Positions 37,108 through 47,167 of a stretch of 64,000 nt of DNA are shown piece after piece (the stretch's first letter is position 1; each line of letters begins with the position of its first letter). Both the position numbers and the translations under genes were made by a program. Origin of the DNA: Gammaproteobacteria bacterium. Its GTDB lineage: Bacteria > Pseudomonadota > Gammaproteobacteria > Enterobacterales > Alteromonadaceae. Below the pieces are notes generated by a model. That model was not told where the DNA came from. It searched no databases and saw only the letters and a list, made by a program, of their open reading frames with translations. The stretch is taken from contig JAHJZX010000001.1 in assembly GCA_018826295.1 (NCBI GenBank), positions 94,849-158,848 on the forward strand. The letters run 5' to 3'.

Positions 37108-38874
37108 TTAGCGTTGCAGCTGTTGCAGATGGGCGGCAAAGTCGGTGGCGTTCATAAAACCGGTAACGCGGGCACTGCTGAGCTCTTCGCCCTGTGGACT
37201 GAAAAACAATAAGGTAGGCAGGCCTAATACCTGATAGTTATCCAGCAGCGCCTGATCTTTACGCGTCATTTTAGTGACATCCACTTTAATCAGCTGCATT
37301 TTCTGCATTTGCGCCTGCACTTCCGCTTTTGGAAAGGTGAGGTGCTCAAACTCTTTACAGGCAATACACCAGTCGGCATAGAGATCAACCAGGGTATAGC
37401 GCTGATCACTGGCGGCAATTTTTTGTTGCAGCTCTTCAAGACTGTTTACCAGCTCAAAGCCAGTTTGTTGCCCGGTTGCTTCGGCAATGGCGACAGAAGC
37501 ATCGGTTGCAGGCCACCAGAAACGGATATTGACCAGCAAAACAGCCAACAGCAACAACTGGCCGGCAACTAACACCACAGCTTTGGCGGCAGCGCTGTGC
37601 AAGCTAAACATGGTGCGGTACAAATACACCACAAAGCACAGCATTAACAGCGAGCCTGCGGCCAGCACATAGCTAAACGGCAGTATGCGTTCAAGTAAAA
37701 TCAGTGGCACGGCTAACAGTAAAAAGCCAAAACTGGTTTTTACCGCATTCATCCAGTTGCCGGCTTTGGGCAGTAATTTACCCCCCGAACTGCCCAGTAA
37801 TAACAGAGGCAAGCCCATACCCAGGCTTAAAATGTACAGGGTGATGGCACCAAGCAGTAAATCACCACTTTGTGCGACATACAATAGCGCCGCCGATAAC
37901 GGAGCTGTAGTGCAGGGGGAAGCAATCAGCCCGGACAATGCGCCCATAGTAAAGGCACCCTTGTGTGAGCCACCTTGTTGCTTATTGCTGACATTGCTGA
38001 TTTTTTCCTGCCAGCTTGACGGCAGGCTTAAGTTAAACACACCAAACATTGCCAGCGCCAACAACACGAAAATGATGCTGGCAACAATTAACACTGCCGG
38101 GTGCTGCATATAACCCTGAAATTTTACCCCCAGACTGGCGATGATCAGGCCCAATAGCGAATAGGTAATGGCCATACCCTGCACATAAGAAAACGACAGC
38201 GTAAAAGCGCGTTTATTTGATAACTGCTTACCCTGGCCAACAATAATGCTGGTTAAAATTGGATACATCGGAAAAACGCAGGGGGTAAAGGCCAGGCCTA
38301 AACCCAATAGAAAAAAGCCGGCCAGAGTGGCTAAACTGGCACCATCGCTCAGTTTGGCTGCGAGCGTATTTTGGCTTGATACCGGAGTGCTGCTTTGGCT
38401 ATTGCTGTCAGAAGTATCTACTGCTTTTAAGGCAGATAAGGGCAACTCTTTGGTCACCGGTGGGTAGCACAAGCCGGCTTCGGCACAGCCCATATACTGC
38501 AGTTTAAAGATGGCATCGTCACTGACATCGGTCAGTGGAATACGCAAGGTCAGCTGATGAAAGTAGACGTCTGTTACACCAAAAAATTCATCTTCTATCG
38601 TCATGCTGGCCGGGTAACTGGGGTGAGAAAAGCTCACGGCTATGCCACCGAGCTTTATTTTATCTTTATATAAATAGTAGCCATCGGCGATGGTCCAGCT
38701 TACAACCAGTTCGTTGTCGCGTTGGACAAAATCAAATACAAAGGCTTGTTCGACCGGCAAAAACTGATCGTTGGGCTTTAATAAACTATCCAGTACGGAG
38801 CTCTGTTGGGCCTGCAATGATGGTGCAAACAACGAAACACAGAGTAAAAACGGTAATAAAAACACTTTAAACAT
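37108..38874 (-). CDS. dsbD: DsbD, thiol:disulfide interchange protein
   Basis: Brings reducing power from cytoplasmic thioredoxin to periplasmic DsbC and cytochrome c maturation factors. 588 residues: signal peptide, N-terminal alpha domain (Cys pair near 'GCAEAGLCYPP'), eight-helix membrane domain ('FTPCVFPMYPIL', 'SPCTTAPLSAALL') and C-terminal thioredoxin domain with 'YADWCIACKEFE'. All three Cys pairs are present. Confidence 0.97.
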   Translation of the reverse strand: MFKVFLLPFLLCVSLFAPSLQAQQSSVLDSLLKPNDQFLPVEQAFVFDFVQRDNELVVSWTIADGYYLYKDKIKLGGIAVSFSHPSYPASMTIEDEFFGVTDVYFHQLTLRIPLTDVSDDAIFKLQYMGCAEAGLCYPPVTKELPLSALKAVDTSDSNSQSSTPVSSQNTLAAKLSDGASLATLAGFFLLGLGLAFTPCVFPMYPILTSIIVGQGKQLSNKRAFTLSFSYVQGMAITYSLLGLIIASLGVKFQGYMQHPAVLIVASIIFVLLALAMFGVFNLSLPSSWQEKISNVSNKQQGGSHKGAFTMGALSGLIASPCTTAPLSAALLYVAQSGDLLLGAITLYILSLGMGLPLLLLGSSGGKLLPKAGNWMNAVKTSFGFLLLAVPLILLERILPFSYVLAAGSLLMLCFVVYLYRTMFSLHSAAAKAVVLVAGQLLLLAVLLVNIRFWWPATDASVAIAEATGQQTGFELVNSLEELQQKIAASDQRYTLVDLYADWCIACKEFEHLTFPKAEVQAQMQKMQLIKVDVTKMTRKDQALLDNYQVLGLPTLLFFSPQGEELSSARVTGFMNATDFAAHLQQLQR

Positions 38875-39079
38875 CAGCTTATACTTCCTGAAAAACGCCG
38901 CGGCGTTGTTATGGCATACACTAGCACGACATAGCTATACGACGATAGCCAGGCTCTGGCTCGTCAGTTGCGACCAGCTGCTCTTTGCCACAGACCAGTG
39001 TCGGGCGCGCTATCTTTCAGCCGGCGTAAAAAATAACGCTACTGAGCTGGCAGTAAACTAATAAAATTTCAGATTGCCC

Positions 39080-39108
39080 CTTGGATTTTTTTCCGCCTTG
39101 CCCCATAT
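39080..39108 (+). promoter_or_regulatory. Heat-shock (sigma-32) promoter of groESL
   Basis: -35 CTTGGA (39080-39085), 15-bp spacer, -10 CCCCATAT (39101-39108). This matches the RpoH consensus (CTTGAA / CCCCATNT) with one mismatch in the -35; the spacer is one to two bases longer than in E. coli groE and dnaK. No CIRCE element is seen. The remaining 38875-39079 stretch holds the divergent dsbD leader and nothing else I can support. Confidence 0.8.
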
Positions 39109-39166
39109 ACCGACCAGACAATTTAACACCCATGTTAAAACACAAAATAGCTTTAGGAGATAGAGC

Positions 39167-39457
39167 ATGAATATTCGTCCATTACATGATCGTGTCATCG
39201 TTAAACGTTTAGAAGCTGAAAGCAAATCAGCAGGTGGCATCGTGTTAACTGGCGCATCGGCAGAAAAATCTACTCGTGGTGAAATCCTTGCTGTAGGCAA
39301 TGGTCGTATTTTAGAAAATGGTACTGTTAAACCACTGGATGTCAAAGTGGGTGACGTGGTGATCTTCAACGAAGGTTACGGCGTTAAGAAAGAAAAAATC
39401 GACGGTCAGGAAGTTCTGATCCTGTCTGAAGCTGACCTGATGGCAGTTGTGGGTTAA
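39167..39457 (+). CDS. groS: GroES co-chaperonin
   Basis: 96 residues ('[15 protein letters not shown]'), with the mobile loop '[20 protein letters not shown]' that contacts GroEL. The lid of the GroEL folding chamber. Preceded by AGGAG. Confidence 0.98.
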   Translation: MNIRPLHDRVIVKRLEAESKSAGGIVLTGASAEKSTRGEILAVGNGRILENGTVKPLDVKVGDVVIFNEGYGVKKEKIDGQEVLILSEADLMAVVG

Positions 39458-39503
39458 TCCTCAGCATCAATTCGACATTCCAATTAATCATTTAGAAATT
39501 TAA

Positions 39504-41153
<1,650 letters not shown>

Positions 41154-41183
41154 TTGCTGCTGTAAGTGCTTACTTACTGATAA

Positions 41184-41214
41184 ACCCCGGCTAAATGCCG
41201 GGGTTTTGTTTTTT
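41184..41214 (+). terminator. Terminator of groESL
   Basis: ACCCCGGC (41184-41191) with GCCGGGGT (41197-41204), 5-base loop, then a long T-rich tail. Confidence 0.92.
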
Positions 41215-41375
41215 ATGGCGACAGATACGCGCTGGCTGGCTACATTTTTATACAAAACAGTTCAGCTCAAGCTCAGGCATTGGCGGTATAGTGAGCTATG
41301 TTAATTAAACTTATTGTTGCTGACTGCTTCTAACCGTAGAGGCAGTTATGGTTGTAACAGATGAGGAGACTGGCA

Positions 41376-41915
41376 ATGCGTAAGATATTACTGTTGTGTG
41401 GTTTAACCGTGTTCGCTGCGGCTACAGTGCAGGCCGGCGAGGTAAAAGTAGAATGGCAGCAGCCGGAAAAATTTACCGATATTCGCCCGGCTAATGATAG
41501 CCGCAAGGCGTATCGTGAGCGGGTGCTGCGTAAGTTCGACGGCATTTTTCAGGAGATGGCAGCAAATCTGCCAGAGGGTTATCAGTGGCAGGTAACAGTA
41601 ACCGATATCGATCTGGCTGGTGATATCGACTACTTTGCCAGCGGCAGTGGTCAGGCCCTACGTATCATTAAAGATATCCACTCACCGGCAATTAAATTTA
41701 GCTATGTATTGCGCGACAAACATGGTGAAGAAGTTGCTAGTGGTGAAGAAAAACTGCGTGATATGGGCTTTATGCAATCGCTGGGTTTGGTCAATAACAG
41801 CGATGAATTTCGCTATGAGCAGAAAATGCTGCAAAGCTGGTTCAAAAAGGAGTTAGCACCGAAAGTTGAACAGTATGCGCAATCGTTGCCTAAAGTGAGC
41901 GGGCCGACACCTTAA
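41376..41915 (+). CDS. DUF3016 domain exported protein
   Basis: 179 residues from ATG 41376, preceded by GAGGAG; signal peptide 'MRKILLLCGLTVFAAATVQA'. The mature sequence 'VEWQQPEKFTDIRPANDSRKA' and 'GEEKLRDMGFM' match DUF3016, a periplasmic family of unknown role common in Alteromonadales. It stands alone after groESL. Confidence 0.85.
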   Translation: MRKILLLCGLTVFAAATVQAGEVKVEWQQPEKFTDIRPANDSRKAYRERVLRKFDGIFQEMAANLPEGYQWQVTVTDIDLAGDIDYFASGSGQALRIIKDIHSPAIKFSYVLRDKHGEEVASGEEKLRDMGFMQSLGLVNNSDEFRYEQKMLQSWFKKELAPKVEQYAQSLPKVSGPTP

Positions 41916-41922
41916 TAGCGTT

Positions 41923-42192
41923 TTATAGCAAGCTGGCAATTTGCCGGTAAATATCTACAGCTTCCTGCCGGCTTAATTGGCCGGCAGTAGCTGCTCTGCC
42001 GATACTACTGCTTACCCGAATAAAATCACGTTCGCTTTGCGTTTCGGTTGCTGTTGTTGTTGCTGCGGTCGTCGCTGTCGGCAGCGTATTGCTACTGGCA
42101 GCCTGAGCCAGCTCAGCACTACGGCTAAGTTGGCGGCCAATATCTGTGGTGACCTGATTAACGTTGCTGACGTTACCGCTTATTGCTGACAT
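41923..42192 (-). CDS. Small Thr/Ala-rich hypothetical protein
   Basis: 89 residues without signal or membrane segment; central Ala/Thr-rich stretch and a C-terminal helix 'SRQEAVDIYRQIASLL'. A strong GGAGGAT precedes the ATG, which supports it as a real gene. The N-terminus 'MSAISGNVSNVNQVTTD' looks like the small flagellar or chemotaxis-associated helical proteins, but I cannot assign it. Confidence 0.6.
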   Translation of the reverse strand: MSAISGNVSNVNQVTTDIGRQLSRSAELAQAASSNTLPTATTAATTTATETQSERDFIRVSSSIGRAATAGQLSRQEAVDIYRQIASLL

Positions 42193-42272
42193 GTCATCCT
42201 CCGCATAGTTTTAGATTAGTGGAGTCAGTTGTCAGCGTTAGATTATTTTGTGAACGATTAATTCGTCTTATT

Positions 42273-42581
42273 TTATTTTGTTATAACAGCACGGAAAGTA
42301 GCTAAGGTTTGGTGCAGTTGTTTTAGCTGCTTAACAACCCGCTGCAAGGTTGCAGTATTAAACTGCTGACTTTGCCGCATCGCTGCGATTTGCTCTGCGG
42401 TTTCAGCCAGGTATGGCATAAACCGGTTGCTGCTGGCCTGAAATAAACTGTTGTCAGCAAAAATACGTTGATGTTTAGCATGGCCTTGCTGTTGCAGGTT
42501 ATCGAGCAAGGCGTCGGCGTCTAAGGCTTTGCGGTACAGCTCTTTTAAATTGTCATCAAGTTGAGTAAGTAAGGTATCCAT
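42273..42581 (-). CDS. Helical protein, possibly PriC-like primosomal protein
   Basis: 102 residues, all helical ('HQRIFADNSLFQASSNRFMPYL' and a long C-terminal helix). The '..FDnxLF..' pattern and size recall the short PriC (primosomal replication protein N'') homologues of Alteromonadales, which aid restart of stalled replication forks. The resemblance is from memory and weak; E. coli PriC is 175 residues. Confidence 0.5.
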   Translation of the reverse strand: MDTLLTQLDDNLKELYRKALDADALLDNLQQQGHAKHQRIFADNSLFQASSNRFMPYLAETAEQIAAMRQSQQFNTATLQRVVKQLKQLHQTLATFRAVITK

Positions 42582-42703
42582 AACACGCCTGCGCGGAAAA
42601 AAGTGGCGCTATTATGCCACAAAGCTGGCGTGGCTTCAGCTGCTGCATAAAGTATGGTGCCCGCTTTATTTTTGCCGCTGCCCATTCCTTTGGCAAATGT
42701 TTT

Positions 42704-42716
42704 GTTATATTATCTC
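42704..42716 (+). promoter_or_regulatory. Zur-like box upstream of the MerC gene
   Basis: GTTATA-T-TATCTC, flanked on the right by GTTTC, matches the gammaproteobacterial Zur pattern GTTATANTATAAC-ATTTC at six of six left-half and four of six right-half positions. It sits 34 bp before the proposed GTG start. Confidence 0.45.
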
Positions 42717-42749
42717 GTTTCTCGCAATTCGGTTCTCAGAGAATGTAAC

Positions 42750-43142
42750 GTGTTAGCCATCGTAAGAAACGTATTTGATAAAGTCGGCATTACAGTAACG
42801 TCGTTGTGCGCTATTCACTGCATTATGCTGCCGATTATTTTACCGGTGCTGCCGCTGTTAGGCCTAAGTGTGGGCCATAACCATGCGTTTGAACGTGTGA
42901 TGTTGCTGGTAACTATCGTGCTGGGCTTTGTGGCATTGTTTATTGGTTTTCACCGTTACCATCGCAAACTGTACCCGTTTTACTCATTATTTTTGGGTGT
43001 GTTTATTTACTGGCAACGCGATGTGTGGGGCCACGAATACGAGCATGCAGTGTTGATTGTTGGTGCCTCGTTAGTGGTGCTGGCGCACGTAATGAATATG
43101 CGGTTATGCAATAGCTGCAATACCTGCGAAGACGACCACTAA
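42750..43142 (+). CDS. MerC-domain membrane protein
   Basis: 130 residues from GTG 42750, with four membrane helices. The first contains the metal-binding 'TSLCAIHCIMLP' typical of MerC; the C-terminus ends 'CNSCNTCEDDH', a second metal-binding cluster. MerC proteins move Hg(II) in mer operons, but no mer genes are near. Chromosomal MerC-like proteins may serve other metals, and the Zur-like box upstream favours zinc. Confidence 0.8.
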   Translation: MLAIVRNVFDKVGITVTSLCAIHCIMLPIILPVLPLLGLSVGHNHAFERVMLLVTIVLGFVALFIGFHRYHRKLYPFYSLFLGVFIYWQRDVWGHEYEHAVLIVGASLVVLAHVMNMRLCNSCNTCEDDH

Positions 43143-43157
43143 ATTGCACCTGATACA

Positions 43158-43184
43158 AAAAATCCCGCCACGGCGGGATTTTTG
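43158..43184. terminator. Bidirectional terminator between merC-like and GDPD genes
   Basis: AAAAATCCCGCC (43158-43169) pairs with GGCGGGATTTTT (43172-43183); A-run before and T-run after, so it serves both convergent genes. Confidence 0.9.
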
Positions 43185-43187
43185 CAT

Positions 43188-43889
43188 TTAAGGCTGACTG
43201 TTTAGCCGCTGTCGGCTGCGGGCCGGATAGTTGCTGAAAATGCCATCAACGCCATATTGTGCCATGCGGGCAATATCATCCGCCTGATCTACCGTATACA
43301 CATACACTTTTAAACTCCTGGCCTTAGCGTCATCGACAAAGGCCTGGTTGATAAAGCTGACATCGCAGTTTACTGAATCGGCCTGCAGTTGCTGCGCGAA
43401 CGCGGCGTAGTCAACTGGCATGCTGGCGGTCAGGGCGCCCAGTTTTAATGCTGGCAACTGCAGCTTTAACGCGGCAAGCAGATGATGATTAAACGAGGAG
43501 ATCAGCAGGCGGCTCGGGTCAAACTCTAGTTCGTGCTTGGCGCGTTCAAGTAAGGGCAATAACGGCGCGACGGTATTGTCGCCTTTAAGTTCGATATTCA
43601 ACCACAGTGTGGTAGGGGCCAACAGTTGCAGTACCTGCCACAACGTTGGAATGCGCTGGCCCAATCCTGCGTCGAGCTGTTGTAATTGCGCCAGATTGTG
43701 CTGGTATATGCTGCCGCTGCCGTTGGTAGTACGCGCTAAGTGATGATCATGAATTACGATAAGTTCACCTTGCACGGCGAAGACGTCGATTTCAACGGCA
43801 TCAGCACCTTGAGTTATGGCCTGTTCAATAGCCAACAGGGTATTTTCCGGATAGTCGCCGCTGGCACCACGATGAGCAATGATTTGCAT
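43188..43889 (-). CDS. ugpQ: Glycerophosphodiester phosphodiesterase
   Basis: Hydrolyses glycerophosphodiesters to glycerol-3-phosphate and an alcohol. 233 residues with 'IAHRGASGDYPENTL', 'AVEIDVFAVQ' and 'VIHDHHLARTTNGSG' carrying the catalytic His/Glu/Asp. No signal peptide, so cytoplasmic as UgpQ. Its place beside psd suggests a role in phospholipid turnover. Confidence 0.9.
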   Translation of the reverse strand: MQIIAHRGASGDYPENTLLAIEQAITQGADAVEIDVFAVQGELIVIHDHHLARTTNGSGSIYQHNLAQLQQLDAGLGQRIPTLWQVLQLLAPTTLWLNIELKGDNTVAPLLPLLERAKHELEFDPSRLLISSFNHHLLAALKLQLPALKLGALTASMPVDYAAFAQQLQADSVNCDVSFINQAFVDDAKARSLKVYVYTVDQADDIARMAQYGVDGIFSNYPARSRQRLNSQP

Positions 43890-43949
43890 GTTTACTCCGT
43901 TTTAAGGCTGGATGTTAAACAGATGTAGTGAATGCAGAGTATTTTTCTC

Positions 43950-44110
43950 GGCGACCGTTGCAGGCCAGGATGCTGACAAATTCGCTTGGAGCGAGTTTGA
44001 ACAGCTGCGCTGGTCCGTAGGATAAACTTCATGGATGAAGTTTATAATCGAGCCCCCAGGGATGGGTTCACGGCGTGTCGCAGAAAAAACATACGGCGCA
44101 TTCACGTTGT
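43950..44110. repeat. Probable dispersed palindromic repeat
   Basis: Between the ugpQ and psd genes is a compact array of palindromes without coding support, including AAACTTC-N6-GAAGTTT (44026-44045), followed by AGCCCCCAGGGATGGGTTCACGG in split form (AGCCCCCAGGGATG, then GGTTCACGGCGTGTC). Its style (a 'catGGATGaag' hairpin followed by a 'CACGGCGTGTC' end) resembles repeats that recur in many gammaproteobacterial genomes. Only one copy is in this window, so repetition itself is not shown here. Confidence 0.4.
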
Positions 44111-44136
44111 CGAAGCGCCGTAGTTGAAGGATAGCG

Positions 44137-44997
44137 TTAGTTATTAATTTCAGCAAAAGGCGCACCCATACGGGTTACTGTGCCAGGTTGCTGGTCATCC
44201 TGAAAAGATAGCTTATCGGCAGCAAAAGCCAGTACTACGGTTGAGCCTAACTTAAAGCGGCCCATCTCAGCGCCTTTTTCCAGTGTAATGGCGTTTTTGC
44301 CATGTGCCGGGTAAGTCCAGCGGAATACATTTTTGCCGGCTGGCGGCGTAACAGTTCCTGCCCAAACGGTTTCGATGCTGGCGACGATAGTCGCACCCAC
44401 CAGCACCAATGCCATCGGGCCCAGTTCGGTATCAAAAATAGTAACTACGCGCTCGTTACGGGCAAATAAATCCGGCACATTTTCTGCTGTTAACGGGTTA
44501 ACCGAGAATAAATCACCTGGCACGTAAATCATCTGACGCAGGGTGCCGCTAACCGGCATATGAATGCGGTGATAATCTTTGGGCGCCAGATAAATAGTGG
44601 CAAAGTCGCCGCCGATAAAAGGCTCTGCGGTGGCTATATCGCCGCCCAGCAAGGCTTGCAGTGAATAGCTGTGGTTCTTCGCCTGTACTAACTGGCCTTG
44701 TACTATCGGGCCTAATTGGCTGATGCAACCGTCTACCGGATGAGCAACAACATGGCCGTCGGTTGCCAGTGGCCGGATACCGTCTTTTAGCGGACGGGTA
44801 AAAAACTCATTAAAACTGGCGTAATCTTCTGCCCGCTCAAATTGTGCTTCACTCATATTAATGCCGTAAGCTTTAATAAAGCGGTTAATTAAAAAATGGG
44901 TAAACCAGCCTAACTTAGCGGCGGCCAACTTGCCGACCAGGCGGGAAATGAAATGCTTCGGCATCAGGTATTGCAGGGTAATTTTTAAATTATCCAT
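44137..44997 (-). CDS. psd: Phosphatidylserine decarboxylase
   Basis: Makes phosphatidylethanolamine at the inner membrane. The proenzyme cuts itself at the 'LGST' motif, here '[13 protein letters not shown]' near residue 253, to form the pyruvoyl subunit. 286 residues. Neighbour of rsgA, as in E. coli. Confidence 0.96.
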   Translation of the reverse strand: MDNLKITLQYLMPKHFISRLVGKLAAAKLGWFTHFLINRFIKAYGINMSEAQFERAEDYASFNEFFTRPLKDGIRPLATDGHVVAHPVDGCISQLGPIVQGQLVQAKNHSYSLQALLGGDIATAEPFIGGDFATIYLAPKDYHRIHMPVSGTLRQMIYVPGDLFSVNPLTAENVPDLFARNERVVTIFDTELGPMALVLVGATIVASIETVWAGTVTPPAGKNVFRWTYPAHGKNAITLEKGAEMGRFKLGSTVVLAFAADKLSFQDDQQPGTVTRMGAPFAEINN

Positions 44998-45031
44998 TTT
45001 GTTCTCAGTAAAAAGTTAATCGTAGTAAAGG

Positions 45032-46066
45032 TTAAAAATGGTTTGGCTTATCCTGCGCCATACTGGCAAGGATTTTCAGATAACTGTCATAGCGCTCCTG
45101 GCTTACGGCACCGCTCTCTACTGCATGCATAATAGCGCAGCCCGGATCACTTATGTGCTTACAATCGCGGAATTTGCAACGGCCAAGCCAGGGCGTAAAT
45201 TCGGTAAAGCCACGGGTGACTTCTTCCGCAGTCAAATGCCACAACGCAAACTCGCGGATACCTGGCGAGTCAATTAAATCGCCGCCGTCGGGTAGGTGAT
45301 ACAAACGCGATACCGTTGTTGTGTGCTGGCCAAGGCCAGAATTGCTGGACACTTCCTGCGTCAAGGCTTCAAGTCCCGGCATCAGGTTATTCATTAACGA
45401 AGATTTGCCGACACCGGACTGACCAACAAAGATACTGGTACCACTGTGTAAGTAATCCAGCAGTTGCTGCATGCCCATGTCATTTTTAGCGCTAACGGCT
45501 AAGAAGTCGTAGCCTAGCTGCTGATACAGTGCCAGTTGCTGCTGTACCGCAGCTAACTCGGCTGTGCTGAGCAAGTCTACTTTGTTAATCACCAGCAATG
45601 GCTTAATGCCGGTCATCTCTGCCGCCACCAGGTAACGGTCAATAATGTTCAGTGATAGCGCTGGTAACACTGCAGAGACGATAATCATTAAATCGATATT
45701 GGCGGCAACCGGTTTTAAGCCGTCGTAAAAATCTGGCCGTAACAGCACGGACCGGCGCTCTTCTACCGCATCAATTACACCATCCACACCACCGGTTGGC
45801 TGTAAAGAGCGACGCCAGATTACCCTATCACCGGTAACCAGGGATGCCACTGAACGGCGCATATTGCAACGTATTACGCTGCCCTGGCTATCTTCAACAT
45901 CAGCATGTTGGCCAAAACGGCTTAGCACCAGTCCCGGCTCAACCGCGGCAAAGCTGGCGTCATCGACGTTGTCGACACCTTTGTTTTTTGCGTTGCGCAG
46001 TCTTTTCCCGGCGTTATCGGCAATACGTTGTTGCTGGCGCTGGGTAAGATGTTTTTTCTTTGTCAC
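45032..46066 (-). CDS. rsgA: RsgA, circularly permuted ribosome-assembly GTPase
   Basis: Late 30S maturation factor. N-terminal OB-fold, GTPase domain with permuted motifs ('NKVDLL' before 'GQSGVGKSSLMNNL') and C-terminal zinc-binding domain ('CKFRDCKHISDPGCAI'). The start is taken at GTG 46066 ('TKKKHLTQRQQQRI', 344 residues), which removes an unlikely N-terminal extension. Divergent from orn. Confidence 0.95.
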   Translation of the reverse strand: MTKKKHLTQRQQQRIADNAGKRLRNAKNKGVDNVDDASFAAVEPGLVLSRFGQHADVEDSQGSVIRCNMRRSVASLVTGDRVIWRRSLQPTGGVDGVIDAVEERRSVLLRPDFYDGLKPVAANIDLMIIVSAVLPALSLNIIDRYLVAAEMTGIKPLLVINKVDLLSTAELAAVQQQLALYQQLGYDFLAVSAKNDMGMQQLLDYLHSGTSIFVGQSGVGKSSLMNNLMPGLEALTQEVSSNSGLGQHTTTVSRLYHLPDGGDLIDSPGIREFALWHLTAEEVTRGFTEFTPWLGRCKFRDCKHISDPGCAIMHAVESGAVSQERYDSYLKILASMAQDKPNHF

Positions 46067-46177
46067 TGCTATTGTTATCGCTCTGAGGTAAAGGATGCTA
46101 TTACTGCTAAGCTTAGGGCGTGTATGATACCCGTATTCTGTAAATGAACAAAGCAGCACACTACGTAAGGGCTTTTA

Positions 46178-46726
46178 ATGAGTATAAATGACACCCATTT
46201 AATCTGGCTTGATTTGGAAATGACCGGGCTGGAACCTAAAACCGATGTTATTCTGGAAATGGCTACTATTGTCACTGACAGCCAGTTAAATATTTTGGCC
46301 GAAGGGCCGGTATTTGCCATTAAGCAACCAGACGAAGTGCTGGACAATATGAGTGCCTGGTGCGTCGAGCAACACGGTAAAAGTGGTTTAACTGCCCGTT
46401 GCAAAGCCAGCACGACGTCTTTGGCCGATGCAGAGCAACAGACTATCGCTTTTTTAAGCCAGTACGTACCTAAGGGTAAATCGCCAATGTGTGGCAACAG
46501 CATAGGTCAGGACCGACGTTTTCTGGCGGAGTATGCTCCGGAGCTGGAAGCGTTTTTTCATTACCGTAATTTAGATGTCAGCACGGTAAAAGAGTTGGCG
46601 CGGCGCTGGCATCCACAGGTGCTGAAACAAGTACAAAAAGCCGGCAGTCATTTAGCATTAGACGATATTCGTGAGTCAATTGCTGAATTAGTAACCTATC
46701 GCACGCATTTTTTCAGATTACCGTAA
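46178..46726 (+). CDS. orn: Oligoribonuclease
   Basis: DEDDh 3'-5' exonuclease that degrades 2-5-mer RNA including pGpG, the product of c-di-GMP breakdown. 182 residues; Asp12 and Glu14 in '[10 protein letters not shown]', with later 'DQDRR'-type ('[10 protein letters not shown]') and '[11 protein letters not shown]' acidic residues. Single strong match. Confidence 0.97.
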   Translation: MSINDTHLIWLDLEMTGLEPKTDVILEMATIVTDSQLNILAEGPVFAIKQPDEVLDNMSAWCVEQHGKSGLTARCKASTTSLADAEQQTIAFLSQYVPKGKSPMCGNSIGQDRRFLAEYAPELEAFFHYRNLDVSTVKELARRWHPQVLKQVQKAGSHLALDDIRESIAELVTYRTHFFRLP

Positions 46727-46734
46727 AAAAACAC

Positions 46735-46762
46735 TTGCAACGGCCAACTGATTTTGTAAAAT
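46735..46762 (+). promoter_or_regulatory. tRNA-Gly promoter
   Basis: TTGCAA (46735-46740), 16-bp spacer, TAAAAT (46757-46762), followed by GCGCGCC, a GC-rich discriminator typical of stable-RNA promoters. Confidence 0.75.
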
Positions 46763-46795
46763 GCGCGCCATCACGACGTAACAACGTTAGATGAT

Positions 46796-46871
46796 GCGAG
46801 TATAGCTCAGCTGGTAGAGCGCGACCTTGCCAAGGTCGAGGTCACGAGTTCGAACCTCGTTACTCGCTCCA
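46796..46871 (+). tRNA. glyV: tRNA-Gly (anticodon GCC)
   Basis: 76 bases: acceptor stem GCGAGTA/TACTCGC, D arm GCTC..GAGC, anticodon stem CGACC/GGTCG around TTGCCAA (anticodon GCC), T arm ACGAG-TTCGAAC-CTCGT and an encoded CCA end. All stems pair perfectly. E. coli has a glyVXY cluster at this same place between orn and queG; here only one copy is present. Confidence 0.97.
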
Positions 46872-46881
46872 AATTCGACAG

Positions 46882-46913
46882 AAACCGCACTTGGGAAACC
46901 AGTGCGGTTTTTT
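46882..46913 (+). terminator. Terminator after tRNA-Gly
   Basis: AAACCGCACT (46882-46891) with AGTGCGGTTT (46901-46910), 9-base loop, then T-run. Confidence 0.9.
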
Positions 46914-46960
46914 GTTGTCTGCGATATAGTCACTACAACAACATCTAAACGGCGTAACAG

Positions 46961-47167
46961 ATGGCAGATTCTCCCTGTGTACGAAATTGTTGTCTGGATC
47001 AGCAGGATATTTGTCTTGGCTGCGGCCGTAGTGTTGAAGAGATAATTGAATGGCACAGCGCGGATTTACTGCGACGGACGCAGATTTTGCAGGTTGCACA
47101 GGCCAGGTTAGCGCAGCGTAACAGTGCAGATAGCGTTAAGCATCGCGCGGTAAACCCTTCTGAATAA
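46961..47167 (+). CDS. DUF1289 domain protein
   Basis: 68 residues beginning 'MADSPCVRNCCLDQQDICLGCGRS', the DUF1289 pattern of four to five Cys, probably a metal or Fe-S site. The function is unknown. Its 3' end overlaps the convergent queG by 32 bp. Confidence 0.85.
   Translation: MADSPCVRNCCLDQQDICLGCGRSVEEIIEWHSADLLRRTQILQVAQARLAQRNSADSVKHRAVNPSE

Noticed and set aside
37030..37212. 60-aa plus-strand frame before dsbD's 3' end
   Set aside because: Overlaps the end of dsbD by more than 100 bp, low complexity, no ribosome-binding site.
38875..39060. Small plus-strand gene upstream of groES
   Set aside because: The open frame overlaps the dsbD start and shows no ribosome-binding site or recognisable sequence.
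43902..44165. 87-aa minus-strand frame between the GDPD gene and psd
   Set aside because: Runs through the palindromic element and into psd; no ribosome-binding site. Judged a translation of repeat DNA.
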